Positions 1 to 12,180 of a stretch of 64,000 nucleotides of DNA are shown here, one piece after another. Position numbers and translations under genes: made by a program. The notes beneath the pieces were generated by a model. It worked only from the letters and a program-made list of their open reading frames with translations, made no database searches and was not told where the DNA came from. The stretch comes from Trichoplax adhaerens (lineage: Eukaryota > Placozoa > Uniplacotomia > Trichoplacea > Trichoplacidae). The stretch is from positions 6,783,751 to 6,847,750 of the forward strand of contig NW_002060945.1 of NCBI RefSeq assembly GCF_000150275.1, given 5' to 3'. Positions within the stretch are counted from its first letter, which is position 1. Every line of letters starts with the position of its first letter.

Positions 1-24
1 TTTCTTTAACATACTAGTCAATAG

Positions 25-791
25 ACATCCAACAAATTCTCGATAAATTTCCTGATGGTCAAAACGGATTAAAAGATCTATATTCTAAAGGACCTCCAGA
101 TGCGTTCTACCTGGTTAAATTTTGGGTACATTCATTCTCAGTTATCGTGAATCAATTTTGCAAACTTTAAAATAGTTTAAGTCAATATAAAATCAATTAT
201 TTGATTAGGGCGATATGAATATAACGATTCCAGAAGAAGGGGCATTTTATGGTGTTTCCTCTTGTTATGAAAGTGAAAAGCAGATGAAGATTCTAATATC
301 ATCGAAAGTTTGCTCATTTGGTAAACAAGTAGTTGAAAAAGTTGAGGTATAGCAAACGTAATTAGTGAATTTTTCCACAATTTTTTTAAAATTGTCTTCT
401 TTATTTTAAGATTTTCTGATACGGATATTCAATTTATGTAATTGTATTCTTAGGGTGAACATGGATCATATGAAAATGGAAAATATGTATATCAGGCTAC
501 AGATTCCCCTTGGTGCGATTATTTGATAACGTTCATAGGAAAATTACGTAGCCTTCCTGAAAAGTATATGATGAATAGTGTCCTTGAAAATTTTACTGTA
601 TTACAGGTAAAATTTCTGCAACACAGATATTTTCTTGTGCAATTTCTCTGTATAATGTTAAAAATCATTTATTCTAGGTTGTAATTAACCAAGAAACGAA
701 AGAGACTTTATTATGCATCGCGTACATTTTTGAAGTATCAAGCGGTGATCATGGTACTCAACATCGTGTTTACCGGCTTGTCATGGGATAA
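25..791 (+). CDS. TEAD: TEAD/Scalloped transcription factor, 3' part (YAP-binding domain)
   Basis: These are the last four coding exons (25-125, 209-346, 454-606, 678-791, stop TAA at 789-791) of a TEA-domain factor; the DNA-binding TEA domain lies outside the window. TEAD proteins bind DNA in the nucleus and recruit YAP/TAZ (Yorkie) as the output of the Hippo pathway. The visible part is the C-terminal YAP-binding domain. Diagnostic stretches are [38 protein letters not shown] and HRVYRLV near the C-terminus. The Cys of KVCSFGKQ (codon 311-313) matches the known autopalmitoylation site of animal TEADs. The Tyr of VYRLV matches the residue altered in human TEAD1 Y421H. All junctions are GT-AG and keep phase; the first exon opens on the last two bases of a codon after TAG at 22-24. 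The protein ends two residues after RLV, as in relatives. Confidence 0.95.
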
Positions 792-2555
792 TGGAGTAAA
801 CGCAACCTTTTCGTTTCTCCTACTAACCCGTAACAATATCGGCTTATGAACTCATTTACAGTATATATTACTGTGATTTTACTTCTTTGTTTATTGTGCA
901 TTTTTGTCAAAAAATAATGCCCCGAATACGAGTAAAAAATATTAATTTCTTAACATGCATCTCACTAATACGATTACTGGAACCAACTGGCCAACTTGTT
1001 AAGCCGTAAAGTATGCAGTGATTAATATCGACATGTTTCGGTTTATGAACTGCCATGGAAATCACGCCAGTTAAATTAGAGTAATACACGCTTTACTGTA
1101 ATGACATATTGTGAATTTTTTATACAGTGCAGTGCGGTAAATATTGATAAGCCTTATCGTAGAAAGAATATGATTTTGTTTTGATTTGTTGTTGTACTAC
1201 AATACGTATATAGTACTCTGTATGAAAAAAAAATTAGCTGCATTTGTGCAATAACACCAGCACATCGTTAGAACTTCGAGATTTCAAAATTACTAAATTA
1301 AGGGTTCAAAGTAACTCATCTACATCGTTCAACATTTTTTTGTCCATTCTGACTTATTTCCGGCTTTGTTCCATAAATAAATTTGCTATCTTTTCAGGAC
1401 CTTCCATTGCTGAGTGCTGATTGACGCACAAGCAGCAAAGTGTATTGTAACGTTATCATACAACCTGGTAAAATATATAAATACGTAACCACCAAATGTC
1501 GATTGTACCAGAATTTAACGAGTAATGAATAAAATAAAAAGAAAATACTTCGCGTCTTATCTCATAGCTTTATGTTTGGTGAAAGAGGTACAGGACTGAC
1601 TTATACAAATTATTTCCATGAAGATATATGAGTATATCTTATTTTAAGTCACCGTACAGAGTACAGTCAAGTTCGATAATCAGTGATTGAAATCTTACTG
1701 TAGATTTAGTAGACCATACATTTACAATGACAATTTGAAATTATATCTTTTTACAGGACCAATTTAATAACAATCATCATCTTCAGTAGTTTTCATTAAT
1801 AATATATTCAATTTTGCTAAAGATTACATACATTTTCTCAATGGGATATCTATGACCTAAATAGTACAGTAATTTACATAATTTAGAAGCATAGCTTTTG
1901 TCATCATCACATGTATATATATACCTTTATATTAAAACCACTTCAAAATTCATCATTGTAGAGAAATAAATACAGTACAAAGATGTTACATAGAATATTG
2001 TATAAGCAGTTAAAAGTTACATTATATACGTATGCGTATTGCATCCAATCGACAGCATATTATCACATACTGGTACAGTATCTTACGTGTATATCTTTAC
2101 CATTGATGAGATTATATAAATTTCTACTTTTTATTAAGCTGAAATAATGTAAGGGTTATTATTTCGCATAAGGTTTAGCGCCAATTATTTGTAAACCTAC
2201 TGGAAATTTAACAAATCTCTACTGATTAAACAGCACCATGTATAACTTTTGGTATGAAAAAGTAAAATATCAACATTTAAAAGATCTCAATTGCATTATT
2301 AAATCATTAAAGTTAGATATATCAATCTATCACGTTTCAATCAAATTTTATATTATAAATCAAATAGTACGGTTAACCTTCATAATGTAGATGATATACT
2401 CGTCGATTAATGTATGGCTTTGATGCAAAATAGTCACAGATAATCATACAGTAGTACATTCTTCAAAAAAATCTGATATAAATACATGTTGCATAACTCG
2501 TAAGCATCTCAAGATATTGTATGTTAAACAAATTATCTAGGTACAGGTAATGATT
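792..2555. other. 3' UTRs and intergenic space between convergent TEAD and WDR48
   Basis: No coding region is recognised here. The stretch lies between the stop codons of two convergent genes. On + there are AATAAA signals at 1376-1381 and 1528-1533, either of which could end the TEAD mRNA. On - there is an AATAAA (TTTATT at 2130-2135) about 420 nt past the WDR48 stop. Scattered ACAGTAC motifs (for example near 1665, 1972 and 2075) resemble the unit of the palindrome clusters further right. Confidence 0.6.
1528..1533 (+). terminator. Candidate TEAD polyadenylation signal
   Basis: Canonical AATAAA hexamer about 740 nt after the TEAD stop, followed by a second overlapping A-rich hexamer. A nearer AATAAA at 1376-1381 is an alternative; cDNA ends would decide. 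Confidence 0.4.
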
Positions 2556-5500
2556 CTAAAGTTCCGGTAGCCCATTACCACTTTCATTATCAGAATGCTC
2601 TAAAGTTTCATAATGTAAAACTAGCTGTCCTCCACCCTTCCAAAAGAAATGCTTTACAGTTCTTAAATCTAGCACCGGATCAATTACCTATAATTAACGC
2701 ATGAAAACAGCATCAACAAATTAGTGAAGTTATTTTAGGGCACATTCATATAGTTGTACTGCAGTAAGAATATCTAACCTGATCTTGGCATAAAATTCGC
2801 AGTCTATTTGCATTTGTGGGAATACCACTAGGTTCGGCACTCTTGGAATGATTCTTATTGTTATCATTTCCTTGGTTCTCTGCTTGGCTTGACTTCTCAT
2901 TGCTAATAACATGTTCGATAATTTTTTGAATGCTAACATTATCGCTTGCGGTAAATTGATGTCTAGATTAATGCAAAAAATAACAATAAATTATAAATGA
3001 CACCGTATATTAAATTCTATTTAAAGCTATTACTAATCAAAGCAGTTTTAAATAATTTTAAATAACATAAAAAAAGAGTATTCTTCAATTAACGAATACC
3101 ATAATATCTTTTAGTGTTACCTTTTGGCAGATTTAGCTGTGCTTATATAAGGTATTAGGTTAAATGTCATCTTGACTAATTCTGGAATTTTATCCTAGGT
3201 ATTAAATTTGATATTGTAAGCGTACAAAAAATTAAAATCGAACGATATTGCTGTAAAGTTTCAATATACCGCAAAAACTGCATTACTAATCCAACGCGGT
3301 AAGGCCTTAACATTTTGAGATTCTTCCTGTTCATACGCTGCATCTCCGCAGCTCATCCTTATAGTCACTCGGAAAGTTTCTCCTTGCTCCGAGATAATTA
3401 ATGGAGTATGCTTAGGTGCACAGAAATGCTCTTGAATGTCTTTGGTTATCTATTTCCAAACAAAGTTATAAAAATGTAAGAGTTGACTAAAGATTATCAA
3501 TAAGTAAAACTGTACAATAAAACGAGTAGCAGCGTATCTAAATTTACCTGTGCTCTAGAATTTTGAGAATTGGCATCTGAAGAATAATAAAAAAATCATT
3601 AATATTATCATTCACAAATATAATACGATAACCATTGAGATTATATTATCCGCACCTGCTTAACAGTTTACGATGTTAGATACTATGGTATAACTACATG
3701 CTCTTTATAATCAGCACTTATCATAAATATACTACATGTCCTCTATAATCAGCAACACATTATAAAATTATGGCAAATAATCACATTTATGTAACGACTA
3801 ATGTAGTGAATCAATTCTATCATAGTGATTCAAAATTAAATAGCAAACATTGAAAAATTTTTTACCGCTGTCATTCAATGTAATATTATCTTGCAGGTGA
3901 TATTTTTCAGGGAAATAATTCATTAAAGCCTTTAATGTTACACAGCCTAAATTAACTGTACGAGAAGCAATGATAGAAAAATGTAAAGCGCCTTTAATAT
4001 ATGCTGTTCAACAACAAACATATCTAAAAATGATAACTCATAGGGGTATATCTATGAAATTTATTTACCTTTACAATCGCTAAAATTATCTGAATTTCCT
4101 GGTAATAAATCTTTAGCTGATATCCAAGCAGAAAAGCAATCTGACTCCTCTAGTGATATATTCAGCATCTAGAAGAACGGCAAATAGTGATATTGCGTGA
4201 ATTATTAGAAATGAATACATTATAATTATCATGATAAAAGTTTCACAATACAATACATACACCAGTTTTTACATCAACAGTAAACCAATTAGGTACATAG
4301 ACTAGCTGTTTACGCTTTTCAATCTCCTTTTCATAATCTATTTCTCCAAGTTCTTCAACTTTACGAGCCTTTTACAAACATAAGTCATAACTCAGTAATG
4401 CAAAATAAATTAGCCAACGCTAACTATCATGAGAGTACCAATTTACCTTCAATACATCATATAATGCAACTGAATCATCAGTATCCTTAGTCAGTATATG
4501 TCGACGATCGTTCATTACATGATATTTAAATATACCTGAGCTACCTGCATAAACAAAACTCAGCGAGTGAATAAGATCAAACACAATATTCATTTTTCAA
4601 TTATTTGGCGATACAATCTTTATCTTTGACCAACCTTTAATAGTACAATCAGAAGTCGTTTCTAGGGGTCTTGACGATGCTGACGTCCCATTTTCTGTAA
4701 TTCTTGACCCCGTAGCATCCTTATCATTAATTGGCTATATAAGAAATAATATGTTGGGTAAACGATTAGAACTCAAATGTAATTAATAATATGCTGCATA
4801 TTTAATATTATATTGAGAAATTACCCATCTATGAACATCGGAACTTGTAGTTGCAACCCATAATGATTTTGGTTCATCTTGAATTATCATCTGTAAAGTT
4901 AAAATTAATTAATAATACTTATACATTATAGGACAATTTGTCTATCAATTGTATCAATAAATTCATAACTACCTTTAAAACAGGATGCTTTTCGGTACAA
5001 AATAGTGCTCCTTGAGATTGCCTCATATCCGTGTAAAATACTTTACAATCGTTGCCACCGGAATAAAAGCTGGTGAAATTTTCATCAACGCAAAGAGCCC
5101 AAACACCGGCTTCATGATTTTTAAATGTTGTAATACACCTTTGTTGACCTAACGACCATAACTTAACGGAACCATCAGAACTACCAGAAAGACACTATCA
5201 TATTGGAAAGAACAATATTAATTATGTACCATTGTATACATTAACCTAGTGCGGCAGACTACCTTTGTCCCATCGGCGCTTAACATTACAGTCTTTACAT
5301 TATCGGTATGACCAATTAGCTTCATCATTCTACCATTTTTACGAGGATCTCTAATATCCCATACCCTTAATGCCTGAATTTGTAAATAAATATATTGTTA
5401 ACATTATCAATCGCCTAATGCCTAGTTTACTGACATAATTTTCAAAGTTATCATTAGTAATTTTTTATAGAGTAATTTTCAACTTTAATGTTTTCATATT

Positions 5501-8500
5501 ATAATGAATCTTCTACTGATTTGATTGTTATTATCTGATAATATTATACCCTTTCAGTAGATCCAGTTACTACAACGGTTCCTCCTGCGTCCATAGCAAT
5601 ACTATATACTGAGTTTTTCTGCCCATTTAAAGGCTTGGCTAAAAAATTACATATAAAGATCGTAAGTGAGTCTCTCTAGGTGAATAATGGCTCTTAAGAA
5701 AATATCATATATTTAGTTAATGTGAGGGTACTTTACAGACTGATGTAATCAATAAAAAACACGTGAGAATAACATAAAGTTAAATCATATAATAATGTGG
5801 TCAGTCCTAATACTCTGCTATGATAGAATAATTATATATTGCTGACTTTGTAATGATTTTCTCTTTCAATTATCTATGACATTAATATACTTACTTTTTA
5901 ATACATTATTTGACGGCGTTAAAGCTACTAAAGTAGTTACATCCCATAAATATATTTGTTTATCGAAGCCTGATGATGCGAATAAGTCTCTTTGCTTAGA
6001 ATAAGCCAAAGCGCGCACATAGTCGCGATGAGTGTAGAGAGTTGATTGGCAACAGCCACGAACAGCATCCCACACCTTGACTGTGGTATCAGATGAACCT
6101 GAAATAACTATAAGATAGGAAAGAGATGATAAGTATAACATGCTATCCATTCGATTCGAGTATAAAAGGTAGTAAATATTTAGTTAGTAAATATTATTGT
6201 TGTTTTCGAAAGTTATAACAATTTTTGCTACAATATTAATTCAGACATTATCCATACTTGTTTTCCCGTTGTGGCATAGTACCAGATCATTTACCCAATC
6301 TGAATGATGCTCCATGGATCTGATATATGTTCCCTGGGTAGTAAGAAAAATGAAATCCTTGTTATGCTTATTTCTATTTCTTATTATCTATCAATAGATT
6401 ACATTGCAATCAGTATCGTAAATACGGTTAAAAGAAGTGGATGTGCTATACGATATTGCAGTGTAGCGAGAATAGCTATTTCATTAGCAGGTTCAATTAC
6501 TGTTGACAACTTAGAATGCAAAGAAATAATAGGGTCAATGTTGTTGAAGGTCAGCAAAACTAGATTGGGTAAAGGAATATAGCGATCGAATAATAAGACT
6601 ATTACACAATAATAATAATAATTTTAATCAATTCCTATTATGTAAATTTAGCTGTTAATATCTTCAGCGACCTTAGCATATAACTTATGTTCTACACCTC
6701 AAGTTGATGGAGGTATGTATATAATTAGGGCAAAGTTATCTTGCGAACATGCCAAGATCGATTTTGTACAAAATTTGATAGAAATAATACATAGTGCCTA
6801 CGAGTGTTTTAATCTTTGTGTACATGAAACTCATTTAAAAAGTAGTTCAAAGTATTAGCTTTGATAAGCAGTGGATAGAAATGATCTATCCACTTAATGT
6901 AACATTTCAACTTTATACTATTCTTTCCATATTCGACTAATTTAAAAGGTAAATTCAAAGTACTAGCTTTGATATTAAGTAATAGATGAAAATAATCTAT
7001 ACTTTACTGTAATATTATATTCCATTTTCGTACTATTCTTTCAATGTTCGAGTAATTAAAAAGCCTCCTCAAATTATTGCCTTGATAAGCAAAGGATTGC
7101 AATAATTTCTCCCCTTTTTATAATTCATCAACTTTTACATTATACTTTCTATAGTTGACCAATTTAAAAATAGGCTGCAAATATTAACTTTGATAATAAG
7201 CAATGGATAGGAATAATCTATCCACTTGTTCTAACTTATCAACTCTTATATTATTCTTTCCATATTGGACTAAATTAAATTGTCTATTCAATGTATTGGC
7301 TTTGATAAGTAATGGACAGAAGCAATAATGTATTTCTCTATTCTAACATGATATTCCACTATTGTATTCTTCTTTCAATATTCGACTAATTTGAAAAGGA
7401 TGCTTGAACTATTGCCTTAGATAAGCAATGGATTGAACTAGTTTATCCCCTTATTATAACTAATTAACTCTTTTTATTACTCTTGCGCTATTCGATCAAT
7501 TTTAAAAATAGACTCAAAAGTATTAGCTTTGATAAGTCATGAGTTGAAATAACAATTTATTGCTTTGGTATCACTTATCAACTCTACTATTATTCTTCCA
7601 TAGTTGACGAATTTAAAAGTACGTCTACTCCAATTACAGCATATTATACGCGTCTCGACAGAGATATATAGTATTACCCTTAAATTACTCGTATGCGAAT
7701 TGATAGAGTAATCATGTACTGCTTGATTACTCTATTCGTAGTACTTACTCTTGTATTATTACAAAAACTGATTACCACTCAGAAATGGGATACTATGAAA
7801 GGAAGGTATTGATGGACACGGATAAAAAGAGATGGGGAAACTATTTCATACTATAGTGTTGAAAAACATTTACTTGCAATGACGCAATAATAGCTGTCGA
7901 TCCTTGTATACCACTGGTATGTTGTTATTGAGGACTAGATTGTCGCCATCGGAAGGATTAATACGAGTATCGTTATTGTATGATGGCAAGTAACGGATTA
8001 AAAACGTCTTTGAACCTTGTAAGTGGGTTCATTTATTTCTTGAACAAAACATGATATTAACAAACATACGAGTCTACTGTAAGATTGTACGGGGGGGTAG
8101 GCATTGGTAGAAGACGAAGCAGCGGTCGATTCTGAAAGGCTTGATAATATGTAGTAGTCCACCTATCAACGATAGACTTATCTAGTGGAAAACTGCTACT
8201 ATGATAAAGCTAGTATGACTATTTATAAGTGGAAAAAGGGGTAATAAAGTATGTTTTCAGTCGCACCTAAGCGATAAATTATGATTGCCTGAATGAAGGA
8301 AAAAGTGAATGCAGATACAATGATTGAAATGGTGATCCATGCGTGGCTTAATACTCCCAACTAGTATGGAATGACATTGTATTGACGTCTGCCTCTTCTA
8401 TCCTAATACTATCGCTATCCCATTGTGTACCCTATTAGTCTAGATGAACGATCCTATCGGAAAGAATAGATGGATCGATTGATAGATGATGATTGAAATC

Positions 8501-9190
8501 AATCAATCCATGTCTAGTGCAGTCATTGAGAGCAGATCGCCCCAAAAAGATTGGTTGAAGATACCAATTTGTCGTTGTGTATAAAGATGAAAATAGCCTA
8601 CTGTAAAACAAGCCATTCCTGCAAGCTAATGGGTCGATTTTAGCCCTTTTCAAAGTTGGTAGTATCCTATTGTCACTATTTGCAAAGTAAAGTAATGCAT
8701 AGCAGGACATGGTTGATCGTTGTTATCGACACCTTGTCGCCATGATCCAAGTTGCAAGTTGTCCGCCATGGAGAGACACCCCCTAGCGTATCGCATCAAC
8801 AAGGTTGCAAGGATACTTGGTTCAACCTGTCTCTCTCTCTACGATTATGATATGATAGCACTGGAATGAAGCCACGATCACTCTCTGTATGGACTGTCTT
8901 GCATCATGCAATTGATACTATCGCCATCTTTGTTGGCCCTAATTGGCATTTTCTAGAGTAGAAAAGAAAGCAAAACACCAACTTACCTCATCATTGGAGA
9001 CGTTCCAACATCGAATAATTGAATCCCTACAAGCTGTGTAGAGGTAATTATTATTTTGATCAATCTGTAGTGCGTTGATACCGGAACGATGACGCCTTTC
9101 CGATTCATCACGAATGGTAAAGGTCAAAATAGTTTTAACTTTGTGGTTGTTGGTGTATCCACGGCTGGAATTATAATGATTACTGGCCAT
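2556..9190 (-). CDS. WDR48: WDR48/UAF1, WD40 activator of USP1-family deubiquitinases
   Basis: Complete gene on the minus strand. Exons: 8987-9190, 6258-6333, 5895-6107, 5550-5638, 5263-5373, 4973-5194, 4825-4890, 4635-4734, 4447-4535, 4261-4368, 4069-4168, 3866-3946, 3548-3576, 3279-3449, 3121-3194, 2779-2962, 2556-2687. They sum to 2,049 nt (682 aa; human about 677). WDR48 binds and activates USP1, USP12 and USP46 and so acts in Fanconi and DNA-damage tolerance pathways. The N-terminal half is a WD40 propeller: motifs such as [30 protein letters not shown] and [18 protein letters not shown] follow the family in order. Next come [14 protein letters not shown] and [14 protein letters not shown], then the C-terminal SUMO-like region ending in [18 protein letters not shown]. 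Exon 8 encodes a Ser/Thr-rich stretch that I do not recognise from relatives. ATG 9188-9190 matches the family N-terminus. Intron 1 (2.65 kb) is by far the longest. The 5' end faces NDUFB2 across a palindrome cluster. Confidence 0.96.
6838..7620. repeat. Degenerate ~111-bp tandem repeat, about 7 copies, in WDR48 intron 1
   Basis: Seven imperfect copies of one unit run head to tail. The anchor (ATTAGCTTTGATAAG and variants) starts at about 6854, 6962, 7076, 7184, 7295, 7411 and 7522, so spacing is 108-116 bp. Each copy also carries a TCTATCC-like core and a TATTCTTTC-CATATT-CGACTAATTTAAAA tail. The copies are clearly diverged, so this is an old array. No open reading frame persists across it. 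Confidence 0.85.
7621..8986. other. Remainder of WDR48 intron 1
   Basis: About 1.4 kb of intron, less AT-rich than the minisatellite beside it. I see no conserved exon; a 91-codon frame on the minus strand (8435-8710) has no recognisable homology. The length, compared with the 70-300 nt of most other introns here, leaves room for regulatory sequence near the promoter. Confidence 0.5.
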
Positions 9191-9379
9191 ATTTCTTCAT
9201 TTTAATCGCCTCTCCTGTTTACTCCCCAACAATTGGACAAGAACGAAGGTTGCGCTCGCCTACAAAGCGCTGCCTTCCAACCATCCATCCGTCCCACGCG
9301 CCTGCCTACTACGGTAGTGCCTGGTCTCCACTCCTGGTCAGTGTATCGTGGAGCAGATTGAGCCCGGTGTAATCCACTG

Positions 9380-11120
9380 CATCATCGAATGTACCGTCAT
9401 GGCATACTGTACGACTTGGACAAGTCCACCGTACGGTACAGTACCGTACAGTACAATAGCCATCGTACTACTGTACTATGTACTGTAGTAAGAGACTGTA
9501 GACTGGAAAAACAAGCCACACTATACAGTACAGTTCTTCTATTGAAAGTAGTGTTCTGTTGGGACCATAAGGTGAAGCTGCGGAACTGGATGATTTGCTT
9601 CCTTTTGTGACGGCAGTGGGGCAGTACAGTACTTTTACTCTCTGGCTACAGTATTCGTACTGTAACTTGTGTATTGTAGTACTGTAATAATCTACAGTAC
9701 TGTACAGTCAGGTACAGTACTTTTACTCCCTGACTACAGTATTCGTACTGTAACTCTTGCAACTCTTGTACTGTAACTCTTGTAACTCTTCTTACTCCCT
9801 GACTACAGTACAGTATTCGTACTATAATTCGTGTATTGTAGTACTGTAATCGACAGTCCAGTACAGTACTGTATGTACTGTACTTTTACTGCCTGACTAC
9901 AGTATTTAAACTGTAATTCCTGTATTGTAGTACTGTACACTGTACCGTACAGTACTGTACTGTACTGTAATCTGCAGTCCGGTACAGTACTTTTACTCCC
10001 TGACTACAGTATTCGTACTGTAATTCACTGTCAGATCACGATCAGGGACTACTGTACAGTACAGTACTCGACTCATGAGTGGATTGACTCACTTCTCAAG
10101 TCACACTACAACTGTCCGTCACAGAGAAATGACTGAGGAACTACGGTACAGTACTGTACAGTATAAACTGACAGTGAAAGGTCTAGACAGTGTACTGTAC
10201 TGTACTGTACAGTACAAAGAAAATGCGCCATCCTACAGTACAGTACAGTATACTGTATGACTTTTGCGGACTGAGGCTGCAAGTTACTGTTCGTCCGTCC
10301 AGGCGTAGCGATCCATCTGTCGACACAACAGTCTACAGCACAGTACTGTATAGAAATTGGCCATTGACAGAGACATGACACCGTTCAGTACACTGCAGTA
10401 CAGTACTGTATGTTGCATTAGTACAGTACAATACCACGGACTACTGTACAGTACTGTACTGTACTGTACGTGCAATGTAAAGAGACTGTACAGTGTACTG
10501 TACTGTACTGTACATTGTCGAGTGTACGCACTACGCAGTATCATACTGTATCATACTGTACTGTACAGTATGATATGATAGAGCATGGTTTGAATCGAAC
10601 CTTTCTCAGGTCTATCAGTATCCATGAGAGATTGAGTGAACTGATATACAGTACATTGTACAGTAGACTGTACTCTACAGTGTGCAGTACTGTACTATTT
10701 CCAAGGGAACATCGCAACAGACCTGCAGTGGATAATACTCACTCTACTCACACTAGGCCTTGTTAACACAGTCCAATCGTGTACAGTGTACAGTACAGTA
10801 TACAGTACAGTATACAGTACAGTACTGTACAGTTAGACAGTAAACCGAACATACTGTACAGTACTGTCGATAGACTGACCAACTCATTGAGTGAACTGAT
10901 GTACAGTACATTGTACAGTAGACTGTACTCTACAGTGTGCAGTACTGTACTATTTCCAAGGGAACAACGCAACAGACCTGCAGTGGATAAAACTCACTCT
11001 ACTCACCCTAGGCCTTGTTAACGCAGTCCAATCGTGTACAGTGTACAGTACAGTACAGTATACAGTACAGTACTGTACAGTTGGACAGTAAACTGAACAT
11101 ACTGTACTGTCGATAGACTG
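9380..11120. repeat. GTAC-centred palindromic repeat cluster between WDR48 and NDUFB2
   Basis: About 1.7 kb is saturated with ACTGTAC, ACAGTAC and GTACTGTAC words, in which ACTGT and its complement ACAGT alternate around GTAC. Because the word is nearly self-complementary, long reading frames appear on both strands, which I treat as artefacts. The array has internal structure: a roughly 90-bp unit at 9620-10035 and a roughly 250-bp unit at 10631-11130. It occupies most of the intergenic space between the 5' ends of two divergent genes. Confidence 0.9.
9620..10035. repeat. Tandem ~90-bp unit inside the GTAC cluster
   Basis: Four to five imperfect copies of a unit containing ACAGTACTTTTACTCCCTGA, CTACAGTATTCGTACTGTAA and TGTATTGTAGTACTGTAAT. 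Recognisable unit starts fall near 9626, 9711, 9790, 9881 and 9980. The non-palindromic TTTTACTCCCTGACTAC segment shows that this is repeated sequence and not just a simple GTAC expansion. Confidence 0.75.
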
Positions 11121-11130
11121 ACCAACTCTG
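10631..11130. repeat. Tandem duplication of a ~250-bp unit inside the GTAC cluster
   Basis: Two near-identical copies start with ATTGAGTGAACTGAT at 10631 and 10886 (offset 255). Each holds unique non-palindromic sequence (TTTCCAAGGGAACA, CAACAGACCTGCAGTGGATA, CTAGGCCTTGTTAAC) flanked by GTAC words. A terminal GTCGATAGACTGACCAACTC recurs at 10866 and 11109 (offset 243). The few mismatches indicate a recent duplication. Confidence 0.85.
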
Positions 11131-11764
11131 GAAAAGGACGGACTGCTTCAACGGTGTGCTGTCGACGCCGTTTCTCCTCCAACTTCTCCGCAGCTGGCTA
11201 GTCCTGTTGCTCATCTCTTTTTCTACCTTCAAAACATTACTGGTAGGTTATTCAACTTGTTGTCTTTTTAATAAATAAAACCACGTAGCGCTGTCCAATA
11301 AACTACTGACTGTAATGACGTATGATATGGAATCAGCAACCCTCATGTGTACAACATAGCCAAGTCAATGTAGCGCGCACCACGCCATGTTTACCCTGTT
11401 GATGACTGTTCATCATGAACGTCTGCAGCAGTCTTCCAATAGTTTGCTCAGCAAACGCATTCCAATTCGATCCTTCTAAGGCGATAGTGGTTCATGACGT
11501 TATCCCTTATAAGTAGCTTGTATCATACGTATCTATCCAATGAATCGATTCATGTTCATTGCGATCATTATTTTACACTCACTAGCGTTAACTTCGATCA
11601 TTTTCAACTAAACAAACGACGACAATAGCGTATCAATTAAAAACAATCCATGCTAATCAACTGTAGACAAGCTATCGTAATGTACAGCTACAAAAGCCAT
11701 CCATAACATTTTGCTATACATTAATGCCAATATCATCAATTCTTTCAATTTTAGATCCAATACA
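11131..11764. other. Upstream region and probable 5' UTR intron of NDUFB2
   Basis: No coding sequence is recognised. A good acceptor (TTTCAATTTTAG at about 11744-11755) lies ten bases before the NDUFB2 ATG, so an upstream untranslated exon probably sits in this stretch; I could not place its donor. Confidence 0.4.
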
Positions 11765-12180
11765 ATGAGGCGGGCTATCGTATTACCTCCGCCTCAATTT
11801 AGGCAGGTATTTTTATCCAAATTTTTTGGTGGCATGATGTGGTTTTGGATGATGTGGCGATGTAAACATGATTGGAGAGATACTTTGGTGAGTTGATCCT
11901 TACTAATGTATATACATAAGTTAATATCGACTGATATATGGAAATGGATAATTGTACTACATCATTGTATCGAGCGTAATCCTGAATTTCAGAAATTGGA
12001 CAGAGTCATTCACTTGCTAACCTTATCGTTCAATTTGTACAATTTACTACCATCAACCTATTTACTTTGCTATGCTATGAATAGGACTCGATCCTAAAAG
12101 TTTAAATAATTCTATTATAGGGATTGGAACATCATTGGTCACTTGAAGTATATGAAAAGAGGCACAAACATAGTGAATAA
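11765..12180 (+). CDS. NDUFB2: NDUFB2-like accessory subunit of mitochondrial complex I
   Basis: Two coding exons, 11765-11887 and 12121-12180 (stop TAA), give 60 residues. NDUFB2 (AGGG) is a single-pass accessory subunit of the membrane arm of NADH:ubiquinone oxidoreductase in the inner mitochondrial membrane. The family core is clear: RQVFLSKFFGGMMWFWMMWR at about residues 13-32, with the hydrophobic membrane segment in its second half, followed by HDW and an EHHW motif comparable to the HPWD of other family members. The tail is His/Lys-rich and ends HKHSE. The protein begins close to where mature mammalian NDUFB2 begins, so no long mitochondrial presequence is visible. A presequence could be encoded by an upstream exon, because the in-frame ATG lies just after a good splice acceptor. 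Donor GTGAGT and acceptor TTATAG flank the one coding intron. Confidence 0.85.

Noticed and set aside
8435-8710. 91-codon minus-strand frame in WDR48 intron 1
   Set aside because: No family resemblance and WDR48 is complete without it.
9389-11232. Several open frames of 60-98 codons on both strands in the GTAC cluster
   Set aside because: They are a by-product of the repeated self-complementary words; peptides are monotonous Tyr-Ser-Thr-Val strings on both strands with no homology.
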